This document shows positions 1 through 8,878 of a DNA stretch of 64,000 nt, piece after piece (positions within the stretch are counted from its first letter, which is position 1; the number at the start of each line of letters is the position of its first letter). This stretch comes from Roseivivax sp. GX 12232. Its GTDB lineage: Bacteria; Pseudomonadota; Alphaproteobacteria; Rhodobacterales; Rhodobacteraceae. The position numbers and the translations under genes were made by a program. The stretch is from positions 62,001-126,000 of the forward strand of contig NZ_JAJSEC010000005.1 of assembly GCF_021272185.1 (NCBI RefSeq), in the 5' to 3' direction. Below the pieces are notes generated by a model that saw only the letters and a list, made by a program, of their open reading frames with translations, was not told the origin of the DNA and searched no databases.

Positions 1-92
1 CGGTAGACGCCCGGAGAGCTGTCCAGCGTCTTCAGATAGCCCTGGATGACCTCGTGGCCGGTGGCGGGGATGTCGTTCTGGCGGTCGCTCAC
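1..92 (-). CDS. uvrC: excinuclease ABC subunit C, N-terminal fragment
   Basis: This is the first 30 codons of a gene that leaves the window on the left. It starts with GTG and has GGAAGAG a few bases upstream. The peptide reads VSDRQNDIPATG, then GHEVIQGYLKTLDSSPGVY. The 'LDSSPGVYR' stretch is the conserved opening of the UvrC GIY-YIG nuclease domain, which makes the 3' incision in nucleotide excision repair. The Tyr of GVY belongs to the GIY-YIG motif. Only about 5% of the protein is present, so the call rests on this one motif. Confidence 0.8.
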   Translation of the reverse strand, partial: MSDRQNDIPATGHEVIQGYLKTLDSSPGVY

Positions 93-404
93 GTCTCTTC
101 CGTGCCGATTCTCTGTGCCATTGCTGTGATTCTCGATTCGCCCTGTCCAAGGCAATGTAACAGCTCTGTTTCAAGCCAAATTGCATCCACGATTCCTGTG
201 GACAAACCTTGGGAGAAATCTTGGGTTGGTCGAATTTTCCCTTTGTTTATGACGGTTTCGTTACTTCGCCTAATTTTTAGGCAACCCCAGAATCTATTGA
301 TTTAAAACGGGATTTTTATGATGTGTGCCATGGCATCCCGGAATGCCCCGCGTTGTTCACGCAACGCCGCGAATGCAGCCGCCGGTGAACAACTGTGCGC
401 AGAG
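93..404. other. intergenic region upstream of uvrC
   Basis: This gap of about 310 bases is more AT-rich than its surroundings and holds no convincing gene. Two inverted repeats are visible. GCCTAA-ttt-TTAGGC at 268-282 is a perfect 6-bp palindrome of operator size. GTTGTTCAC (352-360) is a perfect inverted match of GTGAACAAC (385-393); it lies just past the stop codon of the SDR gene and could form a hairpin, but has no T-run. The uvrC promoter must lie here, but I could not assign clear -35/-10 boxes. Confidence 0.4.
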
Positions 405-1193
405 TCACTCGGTCCCGGCCACGTCGGGGGTCTGCCAGGCCAGGTGCTGGCCCCCGTCGACGCAGAGCAATTGCCCCGTGATACCGGGCGAATCATAGAA
501 GTATGCCAGCGCGCCCGTGATGTCTTCGGGGTTGGCGCCGCGTTCCAGGATGGTCGCCCGGCGCTGCCGGTCGAAGTGTTCTGCGGACTGGCGTCCGCCC
601 TGCAGCGTCGGCCCCGGCCCGATGGCATTGACCCGCACCTGCGGCGCCAGCGCCATGGCGGCGGTCTGGGTGAAGGCCCAGAGCCCCATCTTGGCGATCG
701 TGTAGGACATGAACTCCGGCGTCAGCTTGCGCACCCGCTGGTCGAGCATGTTCACCACCAGCCCCTGGGCCACCGGCTCTCCGGCGGCATCCGCCGTCAC
801 TCCCGGCACCTGGCCCGCGAAGGCCTGGGTCAGCACGAAGGGCGCGCGCAGGTTGCTCTCGATATGGCGGTCCCAACTCGTGCGGTCGGCGGTCGTGATG
901 TCGTCATGCTCGAAGATCGAGGCGTTGTTGATCAGGACCGTGAGCGGCCCGCCCAGGGCCTCGGTGGCGCGCGGCACCAGGGTCTCGACCTCATCCTCGT
1001 TCAGAAGATCGGCCTGGAGCGCCACGGCGCGGCCGCCCTGGGCGCAGATCTCCTCGCAGAGGCTCTCTGCCTCCGCGCTGGAGCTGTTGTAATGCACGCC
1101 GATCTCGAGGCCTCGGCCGGCCAGGTACAGCGCCATGGCGCGGCCCAGCCGCTTGCCGGCGCCGGTCACGAGGGCGCGGGGCTGAAGGGACAT
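405..1193 (-). CDS. SDR family oxidoreductase, pteridine-reductase-like
   Basis: A 262-residue short-chain dehydrogenase/reductase. The nucleotide-binding motif TGAGKRLG is at residues 10-17 and LINNAS at 87-92. The catalytic set is Asp151 (NMLDQR), Tyr164 and Lys168 (YTIAK). Asp instead of Ser, 13 residues before the Tyr, is the arrangement in PTR1/FolM pteridine reductases, so reduction of a dihydropterin or dihydrofolate is likely but unproven. The first ATG (1199) directly abuts AGGAGG. The second ATG (1193) sits six bases from it and is taken as the start. It is the last gene of the peptidase-antiporter operon, 22 bases after the antiporter. Confidence 0.75.
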   Translation of the reverse strand: MSLQPRALVTGAGKRLGRAMALYLAGRGLEIGVHYNSSSAEAESLCEEICAQGGRAVALQADLLNEDEVETLVPRATEALGGPLTVLINNASIFEHDDITTADRTSWDRHIESNLRAPFVLTQAFAGQVPGVTADAAGEPVAQGLVVNMLDQRVRKLTPEFMSYTIAKMGLWAFTQTAAMALAPQVRVNAIGPGPTLQGGRQSAEHFDRQRRATILERGANPEDITGALAYFYDSPGITGQLLCVDGGQHLAWQTPDVAGTE

Positions 1194-1215
1194 GGTCATC
1201 CTCCTTGCTGATGTC

Positions 1216-2184
1216 TCAGAAGAGCACGAACCCCACATAGGCCAGATAGCCCGCGGTCAATGCCAGGCCCCAGCTCCGGGTGATGTTGCGCCCCATGAAG
1301 ACGAAGGGCGCGAGCAGGAGCGAGGCCCCGAGCATGACCCAGAGGTCGAAGCGCAGGAACTCGGCGTCGACCTCCATGGGGGCGATCAGGCTCGCCACGC
1401 CGATGATGGCCAGGAGGTTGAACATGTTCGAGCCGATGACATTGCCGAGCGCCACATCCGCCTGCCGCCGCAGCGCCGCCGACACCGTGGTCGCGAGCTC
1501 CGGCAGCGAGGTGCCGAGCGCCACCAGCGTCAGCCCGATCACCGTGTCCGAGACGCCGAACCGCTGGGCGATCTCGCGGGCGCTGTCGACCAGCAGGTCG
1601 GCGCCCAGCGGCAGCCCCGCGAGGCCGAGCGCGAGGTAGAGGATGACCTTCCACCAGCGCATGTCCGGGTCGGCCTCCTCCAGCGCCTCGTCGGGCGCCA
1701 CAGCGGGCGCCTCGGCGCTGGCCAGGGCGCCGTTGCGCCGGTGTTTCAGGCTGTCGCGGAAGTTGTCGGCCAGGATCACCGCCAGCACCGCCAGAAGCAT
1801 CGCCCCCGAGACCCAGTCGAAGACCCCGCGCATCGCCAGGAGGATGAACAGCCCCGAGGCCCCGAGCATGATCACGTAGCTCTTGCGGGTGTCGCATTCG
1901 GCGGTGTGCATCACCGCCAAGATCGCCGGCACGCCCAGCACCAGGAGCACGTTGGCGGTGTTCGAGCCCACCACGTTGCCAAGCGCGATGCCGGGCGCCC
2001 CGTCAAGCGCGGCGTTGATCGAGATCAAGAGTTCCGGCGCCGAGGTGCCGAAGGCCACGATCGTGAGCGAGACGATCAGCGCCGGCACGCCCAGCCGCAG
2101 CGCCAGGTTGACCGCGCCCTTGACCAGCGCGTCGCCGGCCAGAAGCAGGATCGCCAGACCCAGGAGAGCGGTGAGATAGACCAT
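1216..2184 (-). CDS. calcium/sodium antiporter, CaCA family
   Basis: A 322-residue inner-membrane cation exchanger of the YrbG type. The two inverted alpha repeats that define the family are plain: VAFGTSAPELLIS with GNVVGSN near residues 43-75, and VALGTSLPELATT with GNVIGSN near residues 208-240. The conserved Glu of each GTSxPEL lies in the ion-binding site. About ten hydrophobic segments are present, and an Ala/Glu-rich cytoplasmic loop in the middle separates the halves. The ATG lies three bases after the stop of the 55-residue gene, so translation is probably coupled. The ion specificity is inferred from the family only. Confidence 0.88.
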   Translation of the reverse strand: MVYLTALLGLAILLLAGDALVKGAVNLALRLGVPALIVSLTIVAFGTSAPELLISINAALDGAPGIALGNVVGSNTANVLLVLGVPAILAVMHTAECDTRKSYVIMLGASGLFILLAMRGVFDWVSGAMLLAVLAVILADNFRDSLKHRRNGALASAEAPAVAPDEALEEADPDMRWWKVILYLALGLAGLPLGADLLVDSAREIAQRFGVSDTVIGLTLVALGTSLPELATTVSAALRRQADVALGNVIGSNMFNLLAIIGVASLIAPMEVDAEFLRFDLWVMLGASLLLAPFVFMGRNITRSWGLALTAGYLAYVGFVLF

Positions 2185-2187
2185 GGT

Positions 2188-2355
2188 TCAGCCCGTTCCC
2201 TTGCGGCAGGGACAGGGCCCTTTGCCGATCCGGTAGCGGCCGCAGCGGCGGCACTTGCGGTTTTCCAGAGTGCGGCGCCCCGGCATCCGGAGCTTGCCGA
2301 ACATCGCCATCACGCCCATGGCGATCAGGAAGAGGAAGACGATCTTGACGATCAC
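2188..2355 (-). CDS. small membrane protein with C-terminal zinc ribbon
   Basis: A 55-residue gene too short for many callers. It starts with GTG one base after the S49 peptidase stop (TGACGTG) and ends three bases before the antiporter ATG, which supports real, coupled translation. Residues 2-18 (IVKIVFLFLIAMGVMAM) form one membrane segment. The tail has KCRRCGRYRIGKGPCPC, a pair of CxxC/CxC knuckles able to hold a metal ion. The function is unknown. The position between a membrane-anchored peptidase and an antiporter suggests a membrane role, but this is inference. Confidence 0.65.
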   Translation of the reverse strand: MIVKIVFLFLIAMGVMAMFGKLRMPGRRTLENRKCRRCGRYRIGKGPCPCRKGTG

Positions 2356-2356
2356 G

Positions 2357-3151
2357 TCAGAGGCCGAAGCGCGCGTAGGAGGCGCGTTCCTCGATCTCGG
2401 CCAGGGCCTGGCCGGTGAACTGCGCCCCGAGCCGTCCGATCAGGCCCTTCTTCTGGCCGTAGCGGCGGAAGCGCAGCTCCTTGCCGTAGCGCGCTTTCAT
2501 CACCGCCTCGAGGTGGCCGATGCCATCGGCCAGCCCGACGTCGACGGCGCTCTGGCCCAGCCAGATCTCGCCGGTGAAAAGCTCCGGCTCCTCGGCCAGC
2601 TTGGCGCCGCGGCGGGCCTTCACATGGGCGATGAAATTGCCGTGCAGCTCTTCGAGGATGCGGTTCAGCCGGGCCACGTCCTCCTCGCTCTCGGGGCGGA
2701 AGGGATCGAGCATGGACTTCGACTTGCCGGCGGTATGCACGCGCCGCTCGATGCCCTGGCGCTGCAGGAAGACATGCGCCCCGAAGCCCGCCGAGATCAC
2801 CCCGATCGAACCCAGGATCGAGCTGTCGTCGGCGTAGATCTCGTCGGCGGCGCTGGCGATCCAGTAGCCGCCCGAGGCGGCGACGTCCTCGACGAAGGCG
2901 AAGACCGGGATCTCCTTCTCCTCGGCGAGCCGCCGGATGCGCGCGCCGATCAGCGCCGATTGCACCGGCGAGCCGCCAGGCGAGTTGATCTCCAGCGCGA
3001 CCGCCTTGGGCTTGCCGCGGCTGAAGGCCTTGCCGAGCATATCCGAGAGGGCGCGCTCCGACAGGCTCGACCGGCCCATGCCGATGGTGCCCTGCAGCCG
3101 CACGATGGAGACCGTGGGCGTCTTGCGGAAAAGCTGACGCAGTGACTTCAT
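2357..3151 (-). CDS. S49 family serine peptidase (SppA/SohB-like)
   Basis: A 264-residue short-form signal-peptide-peptidase-like enzyme. The family uses a Ser/Lys dyad. Ser93 in AASGGYW and Lys145 in AGKSKSMLDP are 52 residues apart, the same spacing as in Bacillus SppA. INSPGGSP (55-62) is the conserved substrate-strand motif. There is no N-terminal signal or membrane segment, unlike E. coli SppA, so the enzyme may be cytoplasmic or peripheral. It leads the operon with the zinc-ribbon protein, antiporter and SDR. Confidence 0.85.
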   Translation of the reverse strand: MKSLRQLFRKTPTVSIVRLQGTIGMGRSSLSERALSDMLGKAFSRGKPKAVALEINSPGGSPVQSALIGARIRRLAEEKEIPVFAFVEDVAASGGYWIASAADEIYADDSSILGSIGVISAGFGAHVFLQRQGIERRVHTAGKSKSMLDPFRPESEEDVARLNRILEELHGNFIAHVKARRGAKLAEEPELFTGEIWLGQSAVDVGLADGIGHLEAVMKARYGKELRFRRYGQKKGLIGRLGAQFTGQALAEIEERASYARFGL

Positions 3152-3365
3152 GGCTCAGGACTTAGAGGGCCGGGCATGGACAAACAAGGGGCGCCCCCCG
3201 CGCATCGCGCCGCAGCGCCCGAACGCCGCCCCTGCCGCCGCCACGTCACCCCGGCGCGCCCCCCGCGCTGCCAGGCCCAGATCCCCAGCAGAAACACCAG
3301 CCCACCCCTCACACCTTCGAGCACACCCGTAGCAAAACCGCCCACCCCCAGCCCCTTCATCTTGG

Positions 3366-3459
3366 CCAAAATACCTCGGGGGTGAATGCGGGCCGCACAG
3401 GCCCGCAGAGGGGGCAGCGCCCCCTACGGGTCCGGGACGCCAAAGGCGGCCCGGACCAC
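3366..3459. repeat. intergenic repeat, copy 1
   Basis: About 93 bases closely matching 3536-3627. Shared blocks are an AAATACCT-C-GGGGGTGAATGCGGG start, then CCCGCAGAGGGGGCAG, then CCCCCTACGGGTCCGGG, then GGCGGCCCGGACC. The complementary form of its left end (CCCGAGGTATTTTGGCCAAG) is a widespread intergenic motif in Rhodobacterales genomes. GGGGGC/GCCCCC pairs make a short hairpin. Confidence 0.7.
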
Positions 3460-3535
3460 CCTCAAAAACGCCACATCTCCCCAAACAGCCCACCACCCTC
3501 ACCAAGCGCCACCCCCACTTGCGCCTGACCGGGCC

Positions 3536-3627
3536 CCAAATACCTCCGGGGGTGAATGCGGGCGGCATGCCCGCAGAGGGGGCAGAGCCCCCTACGGGTC
3601 CGGGGCGCCGCAGGCGGCCCGGACCCC
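3536..3627. repeat. intergenic repeat, copy 2
   Basis: Second copy of the element at 3366-3459, in the same orientation and 170 bases away, with about ten differences and small gaps. It carries the same order of blocks: AAATACCTCC, GGGGGTGAATGCGGG, GCAGAGGGGGCAGAGCCCCC, TACGGGTCCGGGG, GGCGGCCCGGACC. It lies just downstream of the petC terminator. Confidence 0.7.
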
Positions 3628-3657
3628 ACTGCCATGCCGCAAAGCCCTGCGAACAGC

Positions 3658-3687
3658 AAAAAGCCCCGCCGGATAACCGGCGGGGCT
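3658..3687 (-). terminator. Rho-independent terminator of petABC
   Basis: On the minus strand an 11-bp perfect stem (AGCCCCGCCGG / CCGGCGGGGCT) with a four-base loop is followed by five Ts. It lies 24 bases past the petC stop codon. This is a textbook intrinsic terminator for the cytochrome bc1 operon. Confidence 0.9.
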
Positions 3688-3711
3688 CAAGACCTTCGGG
3701 ACAGAAAGCCC

Positions 3712-4506
3712 TCAGCGCGTCTGGCGCGCCTTGATCGGCTTCCAGATCCGCTTGTTGGTCAGGTACAGGAGCACCGACAGGATGGTCAGGAAGACCACGC
3801 CGACGAAGCCCGCCTGCTTGCGCGCCATCATCTTCGGCTCGGCGGTCCACATCAGGAAGGCGGCCACGTCCTTGGCCTCCTGCTCGAGCGTGGGTGCCAC
3901 GTCGGGGTTGGCGTAGGCCACGTCATCGCCGTAGAGCGGCGGCGCCATGGAGATCCAGCCGCCGGGGAAGGCGGTGTTCTCGTAGAGCACCGTGCCCGCC
4001 TGTTCCTTCTGCTCGCCGGTGTAGCCGGTCAGCAGCGAGGCGATGTATTCCGCGCCGCCCATGCCCTTGACCAGTTGGTTGATGCCGGTGCCGTAGGGGC
4101 CGTGGAAGCCGGCGCGCGCCTTGGCCATGAGCGACAGGTCCGGCGCGCCGACGGCCTCGTTGACCGGGAAGTTGTCGGTCGGCTTGGCGTCGCGGTAGTC
4201 GTCGATCTCCTCGTCGTAGACCTGGAAGTTCTGCGCCGCATAGGCGCGCACCTGGGCGTCCGAATAGCCCGGCCCCGACTCGTCGCTGAGCGAGCGGATC
4301 GGCACGTATTGCAACCCGTGGCAGCCCGAGCAGACCTGGGTGTAGACCTGCAGACCGCGCTGCAGCTGCGCCTGGTCATAGGTGCCGAAGGGCCCCTCGA
4401 AGGAGAAGTCGTAGTCGATGACCTTGCCGTCCCCTCCGGCGGCGAATGCGCCGGAGGCGGTGAAGGTCAGAGCCGCGAGGGCCGTGATGGCGAATTTCTT
4501 GATCAT
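3712..4506 (-). CDS. petC: cytochrome c1
   Basis: A 264-residue c-type cytochrome subunit of the bc1 complex, which passes electrons from the Rieske protein to cytochrome c. A signal peptide ends near AFA/AGG. Haem is attached at CSGCH (about residues 59-63), and the axial Met is in [10 protein letters not shown]-terminal membrane anchor is followed by LTNKRIWKP, typical of the family. The protein is slightly shorter than Rhodobacter c1. GTG (4509) and ATG (4506) are adjacent and either could start. The gene lies 19 bases after petB and is last in the operon. Confidence 0.95.
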   Translation of the reverse strand: MIKKFAITALAALTFTASGAFAAGGDGKVIDYDFSFEGPFGTYDQAQLQRGLQVYTQVCSGCHGLQYVPIRSLSDESGPGYSDAQVRAYAAQNFQVYDEEIDDYRDAKPTDNFPVNEAVGAPDLSLMAKARAGFHGPYGTGINQLVKGMGGAEYIASLLTGYTGEQKEQAGTVLYENTAFPGGWISMAPPLYGDDVAYANPDVAPTLEQEAKDVAAFLMWTAEPKMMARKQAGFVGVVFLTILSVLLYLTNKRIWKPIKARQTR

Positions 4507-4525
4507 CACTTGTTCCGATCCTTTC

Positions 4526-5872
4526 TCATTCCGCCGGAGCGACGTTGCCGTCGGAGCTGCCGGCGCCGGCCTTCGCCTTGTGGGCGTCGAAGTCGGCCTC
4601 GATGGTGTCGGGACGCGGCAGCGGTTTCTCGATCACGCCCAGAAGCGGCAGGATCACCAGGAAGTAGGCGAACCAATAGGCCGAGGCGATCAGCGAGAGC
4701 GAGGAGTAGGGCTCCTCGGCGGGCATGGCCCCGAGCCACATCAGCGCGAAGAAGTCGACCACCAGGAGCGCGAACCACCACTTGAACTGCGGGCGGTAGC
4801 GGCCCGAGCGGACGCTCGAGGTGTCGAGCCAGGGCGCCAGCGCCATGACCGCGATGGCCCCGAACATCGCCAGCACGCCGAAGAACTTCGCGTCGATGAT
4901 GCCGCCGGTCACGAAGGAGGCGATCTGGACCACCCAGACCTCCGAGGTGAAGGCGCGCAGGATCGCGTAGAAGGGCAGGAAGTACCATTCCGGCACGATG
5001 TGCGCGGGCGTCGCCAGCGGGTTGGCCTCGATGTAGTTGTCGGGGTGACCGAGGTAGTTCGGCATGAAGCCGACGATGGCGAAGAAGACCGCCATGATCA
5101 GCGCCAGCGCGAAGAGGTCCTTGATCACGTAGTAGGGCCAGAACGGCACGGTGTCCTTCTCGGCCTCGGCCTTGGAGCCGCGGCGGACCTCGACGCCGGT
5201 CGGGTTGTTGTTGCCCGTGGTGTGGAAGGCCCAGATGTGCACGATCACCAGGCCCGCGATCAGGAAGGGCATGAGATAGTGCAGCGAGAAGAAGCGCGTC
5301 AGCGTGTAGTTGCCCACCGCCGGCCCGCCGAGGAGCCAGGTCTGGATGGTCTCGCCGATGAAGGGGATCGCGCCGAAGAGGCCGGTGATCACCGTGGCGC
5401 CCCAGAAGGACATCTGGCCCCAGGGCAGCACGTAGCCCATGAAGGCGGTGCCCATCATCAACAGGTAGATCAGGATGCCGATGATCCAGGTCACCTCGCG
5501 CGGGGTCTTGTAGGAGCCGTAGTAGAGGCCCCGGAAGATATGCGCGTAGACCGCCACGAAGAACAGCGAGGCGCCGTTCTGGTGCAGGTAGCGCAGGGCC
5601 CAGCCGCCGTTGACGTTGCGCATGATGTGCTCGACCGAGGCGAAGGCCAGGTCGGCGTCCGGCGTGTAGTGCATGACCAGCGTGATGCCGGTGATGATCT
5701 GCAGCGCCAGGCAGAAGGTCAGGACGATGCCCCAGATCCACATCCAGTTGAGGTTCTTGGGCGTCGGGATCATCAGCGTGTCATAGAGCAGGCCGACGAT
5801 CGGGAGGCGTTTGTGAAGCCACTTCTCGCCTCGGGATTTCGGTTCGTAATGGTCGTGCGGGATACCAGCCAT
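4526..5872 (-). CDS. petB: cytochrome b of the bc1 complex
   Basis: A 448-residue integral membrane subunit that holds both b haems and the quinol oxidation and reduction sites. The helix B and helix D histidines are visible (YLHQNG...YAHIFRG and SLHYLM...VHIWAFH). The Qo-site PEWY motif is in [16 protein letters not shown]. Eight membrane helices are expected and the hydrophobicity fits. The C-terminal tail is extended and hydrophilic, as in other alphaproteobacteria. The start has GGGAGAG a few bases upstream. It lies 11 bases after petA. Confidence 0.97.
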   Translation of the reverse strand: MAGIPHDHYEPKSRGEKWLHKRLPIVGLLYDTLMIPTPKNLNWMWIWGIVLTFCLALQIITGITLVMHYTPDADLAFASVEHIMRNVNGGWALRYLHQNGASLFFVAVYAHIFRGLYYGSYKTPREVTWIIGILIYLLMMGTAFMGYVLPWGQMSFWGATVITGLFGAIPFIGETIQTWLLGGPAVGNYTLTRFFSLHYLMPFLIAGLVIVHIWAFHTTGNNNPTGVEVRRGSKAEAEKDTVPFWPYYVIKDLFALALIMAVFFAIVGFMPNYLGHPDNYIEANPLATPAHIVPEWYFLPFYAILRAFTSEVWVVQIASFVTGGIIDAKFFGVLAMFGAIAVMALAPWLDTSSVRSGRYRPQFKWWFALLVVDFFALMWLGAMPAEEPYSSLSLIASAYWFAYFLVILPLLGVIEKPLPRPDTIEADFDAHKAKAGAGSSDGNVAPAE

Positions 5873-5883
5873 CTTTCTCTCCC

Positions 5884-6447
5884 TTAACCCAGGACGATCG
5901 TCGTTTCGTCGGCGAACTCGGCGACCGGCACCGGCAGGTTGGTCGGCGCGGGGCCGCGACGGATGCGGCCGGAGGTGTCGTAATGCGAGCCGTGGCAGGG
6001 GCAGAACCAGCCGTTGAAGTCGCCCGCGCCGTCACCCAAGGGCACGCAGCCCAGGTGCGTGCAGACGCCCATCATGACGAGCCACTTGCCCTCTTCGTCG
6101 AGCGAGCGGTTCTCGTCGGTGGCGGGCTGCTCGCCGCGCAGGTTCTCGTTGCGGGCGACCTGGTCGACCAGCTCGGAGACCTCGACCGACCGGGCCGCCT
6201 CGATTTCCTCGGCGGTGCGGTTGCGGATGAAGACCGGCTTGCCCAGCCATTGCACGGTCAGCTGCGAGCCTTCCGAGACACCGCCCACGTCGACGCGGAT
6301 CGAGGCCAGCGCGCGGACATCGGCCGAGGGATTCATCTGGTTCACCAGCGGCCAGACCGCGGCGCCGGCGGCCACGGTCCCCGCGCCCGCGGTGGCGTAA
6401 TAAAGGAAATCTCTACGGGTGCCTGTGTGTTCTTCTGCGTGCGACAC
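5884..6447 (-). CDS. petA: ubiquinol-cytochrome c reductase iron-sulfur (Rieske) subunit
   Basis: A 187-residue Rieske protein, the same length as the Rhodobacter one. [14 protein letters not shown] is a twin-arginine-type signal and anchor near the N-terminus. The 2Fe-2S ligands are in CTHLGC and CPCHGSHYD. The GTG at 6447 is chosen because GGAGAG lies six bases before it and the resulting length matches the family; an in-frame start at 6483 is less likely. It is the first gene of petABC. The protein is the mobile electron carrier between quinol and cytochrome c1. Confidence 0.95.
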   Translation of the reverse strand: MSHAEEHTGTRRDFLYYATAGAGTVAAGAAVWPLVNQMNPSADVRALASIRVDVGGVSEGSQLTVQWLGKPVFIRNRTAEEIEAARSVEVSELVDQVARNENLRGEQPATDENRSLDEEGKWLVMMGVCTHLGCVPLGDGAGDFNGWFCPCHGSHYDTSGRIRRGPAPTNLPVPVAEFADETTIVLG

Positions 6448-6670
6448 GAGGGTCTCTCCGTTCCTGCGCCGGCATGCCGGCAAATCTCGGATGCGCCGCG
6501 GGGTGGCCCGCAGCGGTCTGGAGGGCTAATTAGCGGTAGAAAAATCGAGCGTCCAGAACACAAACCCGGGAGATTCAAAAAAGCGCCGTTGTGTCGCGGT
6601 TGTCGCAGCCCTAACGGCCCCCTAACTCCGGCTGGTTGCACAGTCTCCTCCGACCAAGGCGCAGATCCCG

Positions 6671-7330
6671 ATGAAGACACAAATTTTCTCTGCCGCGGTA
6701 TGTGCCGCGGCCCTCGCCGCGACCGCCGGCTCCGCCCAGGCGGAAACCGAGGTCTCGATCTATTCCGGCATCCAGGGGGCCGCAGGCTCCACGCTGAAGG
6801 GCGACTACCCGTCAGGCGGCAGCTATGACCGCGACGTCGCCTGGGACGGCCGCAGCGGCGAGATGCCGCCCTATTACGGCATCCGCGGCACCTGGTGGCA
6901 GTCCGAGCGCCTGGGCTTCGGCGCCGAGTTCACCCACTCCAAGGTCTATCTCGACGGCTCCGACAAGTCGGCGCTCGGTTTCGACGGCTTCCAGCTCAGC
7001 GACGGGCTGAACGTGCTGACCGCCAATGCCATGGTGCGCTTTCCCGACCAGGCGCCGGGCGTGACGCCCTATTTCGGCGGCGGCATCGGCGTGACCCTGC
7101 CGCATGTCGACGCCGAGGTCGGCAGTTCGGACACCTTCGGCTACCAGTTCGGCGGCCCCGCCGTCCGGCTGACCGCGGGCGCGAGCTACGATGTCACCGA
7201 GACGGTGGCGCTGTTCGGCGAATACCAGTTCACCGCCTCCTGGAACGATCTCGACCTCGACAACGGCGGATCGGCCAAGACCCAGATCAACACCAACGCG
7301 GTGAACCTCGGGGTGGCGCTGAAGTTCTGA
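6671..7330 (+). CDS. outer-membrane beta-barrel protein, LpxQ/lipid A oxidase-like
   Basis: A 219-residue protein with a signal peptide (residues 1-24, ending GSAQA) and alternating beta strands, ending in GVALKF with the terminal Phe expected of outer-membrane barrels. The strands EVSIYSGIQG, MPPYYGIRGTWW and LGFGAEFTHSKVY resemble the family annotated as lipid A oxidase (LpxQ). In Rhizobium that enzyme converts the proximal glucosamine of lipid A to aminogluconate. Whether this copy is catalytic is unknown. It stands alone, divergent from petA, and is followed by a terminator. Confidence 0.65.
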   Translation: MKTQIFSAAVCAAALAATAGSAQAETEVSIYSGIQGAAGSTLKGDYPSGGSYDRDVAWDGRSGEMPPYYGIRGTWWQSERLGFGAEFTHSKVYLDGSDKSALGFDGFQLSDGLNVLTANAMVRFPDQAPGVTPYFGGGIGVTLPHVDAEVGSSDTFGYQFGGPAVRLTAGASYDVTETVALFGEYQFTASWNDLDLDNGGSAKTQINTNAVNLGVALKF

Positions 7331-7382
7331 TCGGCGCCGTCACGGCCCTTGGAGGAGGCGGCCGTGGCGCGTTGGACAAACA

Positions 7383-7421
7383 AAGGGCCGCGCGGCATCG
7401 CGTGGCCCTTGTCATTTTTTT
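7383..7421 (+). terminator. Rho-independent terminator
   Basis: A hairpin (AAGGGCCGCGCG / CGCGTGGCCCTT, one G-T pair, GCAT loop) is followed by GTCA and a run of seven Ts. It terminates the beta-barrel gene. It lies between convergent genes and may also slow transcripts from pssA on the other strand, where the downstream tract is only weakly T-rich. Confidence 0.85.
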
Positions 7422-7454
7422 ATCTAAAAAAATTCCTGCGGCCCTCGGGGGCGC

Positions 7455-8210
7455 TCACCCGCGCGGCGCGCGGCGGCGCAGCGTCACCAGCTTGGCCAGG
7501 ACCACCGCCACATAGGCCACGCAGACCGCCACCAGGCTGATCCAGGCGTAAAGCGCCAGGAGCGCGCCCACGACCACGAAGCCCACCAGGAAGACCTTCA
7601 CGTTCCGGCGCGGCACCTTGGTGGTCTTGAAGGACCAGGTTGGCACCGGGCTCACCATCAGGAAGCCGATCCCCATGACGTAAAGCGCCAGCACCGGGTC
7701 GGGCAGCACCGGACCGAGCCCGAAGGCGAAGGCCACGAACATCGGCAGCATCGCCAGCATCGCGCCCGCGGGCGAGGGCACACCGATGAAATAGGCGTCC
7801 TCGCCGCCCTTGCCGCCGACCTCCTCCTTGCGCGCCACATTGAAGCGCGCGAGCCGCAGGACGCAGCAGATCGCATAGACCAGCACCGCCAGCCAGCCGA
7901 AGCCCGGCAGGTCCTCGAGCGCCCAGAGATAGAGCAGGAAGCCCGGCGCCACCCCGAAGTTCAGGAAATCGGCGAGGCTGTCGAGCTCGGCCCCCATCGG
8001 GCTGTCCGAGCCCAGCGCCCGGGCGATGCGCCCGTCGAGCCCGTCGAGCACCGCGGCCAGCAGGATCATCTGCACCGCCAGCTCCCAGCGCCCGTCGAGC
8101 CCATAGCGCAAGGACGAGAGCCCCAGGCCGATCGCCGCCAGCGTCAGCATGTTGGGGATCAGCTGCACCAGCGTCAGCTTGTCCGAGCGGGGGCCCTCGC
8201 CGTCCTTCAT
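7455..8210 (-). CDS. pssA: CDP-diacylglycerol-serine O-phosphatidyltransferase
   Basis: A 251-residue integral membrane enzyme that makes phosphatidylserine from CDP-diacylglycerol and serine. The CDP-alcohol phosphatidyltransferase signature DG..AR........G...D...D is seen as [20 protein letters not shown], followed by LAD, near residues 58-80. About eight hydrophobic segments follow. Its ATG overlaps the psd stop by ATGA, so the two consecutive steps of phosphatidylethanolamine synthesis are translationally coupled. Confidence 0.93.
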   Translation of the reverse strand: MKDGEGPRSDKLTLVQLIPNMLTLAAIGLGLSSLRYGLDGRWELAVQMILLAAVLDGLDGRIARALGSDSPMGAELDSLADFLNFGVAPGFLLYLWALEDLPGFGWLAVLVYAICCVLRLARFNVARKEEVGGKGGEDAYFIGVPSPAGAMLAMLPMFVAFAFGLGPVLPDPVLALYVMGIGFLMVSPVPTWSFKTTKVPRRNVKVFLVGFVVVGALLALYAWISLVAVCVAYVAVVLAKLVTLRRRAPRG

Positions 8211-8878
8211 GTGGTGCCGTCCGCGATCCGGGCGATCACCGTCTCGCCGGCGATCATGGTCTGGCCGAGGGCCACATCGGGTTCGGTGCCCTCGGGCAGG
8301 TAGATGTCGAGCCGCGAGCCGAAGCGGATCAAGCCGAAGCGCTCGCCCCGGCGCAGCGGCGCGCCTTCCTCGGTGAAGCAGAGGATGCGCCGCGCCACCA
8401 GCCCCGCGATCTGGGTCACGCCGAGGACCCGGCCGTCGGCCATCTCGATCATCAGGGAGTTGCGCTCGTTGTCCTCGGAGGCCTTGTCGAGCGAGGCGTT
8501 GAGGAACTTGCCGGGCTTGTAGGCCACCCGCGTCACCCGCCCCGCGACGGGCGCGCGGTTGATGTGGCAATTGAAGACCGACATGAAGACCGAGACCCGC
8601 ATGAGCGGCGCGTCCGAGAGGCCGAGCTCCGGCGGCGGCACCGCGCGTTCGATCAGCGAAACGGTGCCATCGGCGGGCGAGACCACGAGGCCGGGGCGCT
8701 CGGGCGTGACGCGCTCGGGGTCGCGGAAGAAGTAGTAGCACCAGACCGTCAGCGCCGCGCCGATCCAGCCCAGCGGCGTCCAAATCGCGTAGAGCACCAG
8801 CGCCAGGGCCGCGAAGGCCGCCACGAAGCGCCGGCCCTCGGGGTGCATGGGTTTCAGGAAGGTATCGCGCATCCGCAT
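8207..8878 (-). CDS. psd: phosphatidylserine decarboxylase, short form
   Basis: A 223-residue decarboxylase that converts phosphatidylserine to phosphatidylethanolamine. It has the short-form processing site: [13 protein letters not shown], where self-cleavage between Gly and Ser makes the pyruvoyl cofactor. One or two N-terminal hydrophobic segments ([23 protein letters not shown]) fit a membrane association. The gene is first in the psd-pssA operon and starts with ATG after GAAAGG. Confidence 0.93.
   Translation of the reverse strand: MRMRDTFLKPMHPEGRRFVAAFAALALVLYAIWTPLGWIGAALTVWCYYFFRDPERVTPERPGLVVSPADGTVSLIERAVPPPELGLSDAPLMRVSVFMSVFNCHINRAPVAGRVTRVAYKPGKFLNASLDKASEDNERNSLMIEMADGRVLGVTQIAGLVARRILCFTEEGAPLRRGERFGLIRFGSRLDIYLPEGTEPDVALGQTMIAGETVIARIADGTT

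Larger units (their letters stand above)
3152..3711. other. 560-bp intergenic region with repeated elements
   Basis: No convincing gene is seen between the S49 peptidase and petC. The stretch holds two copies of a roughly 93-bp GC-rich repeat and the petC terminator, listed separately. A 73-codon minus-strand reading frame (3148-3369) overlaps the peptidase ATG by ATGA and encodes one possible membrane segment. Its first codons fall inside the repeat, and its C-terminus is Gly/Arg/Pro-rich, so I treat it as doubtful. Confidence 0.5.

Noticed and set aside
3148-3369. 73-codon frame overlapping the S49 peptidase start by ATGA, with one possible membrane segment
   Set aside because: It begins inside the GAGGTATTTTGGCCAAG repeat, has a TTG or repeat-derived ATG start without ribosome-binding site, and ends in a Gly/Arg/Pro-rich tail.
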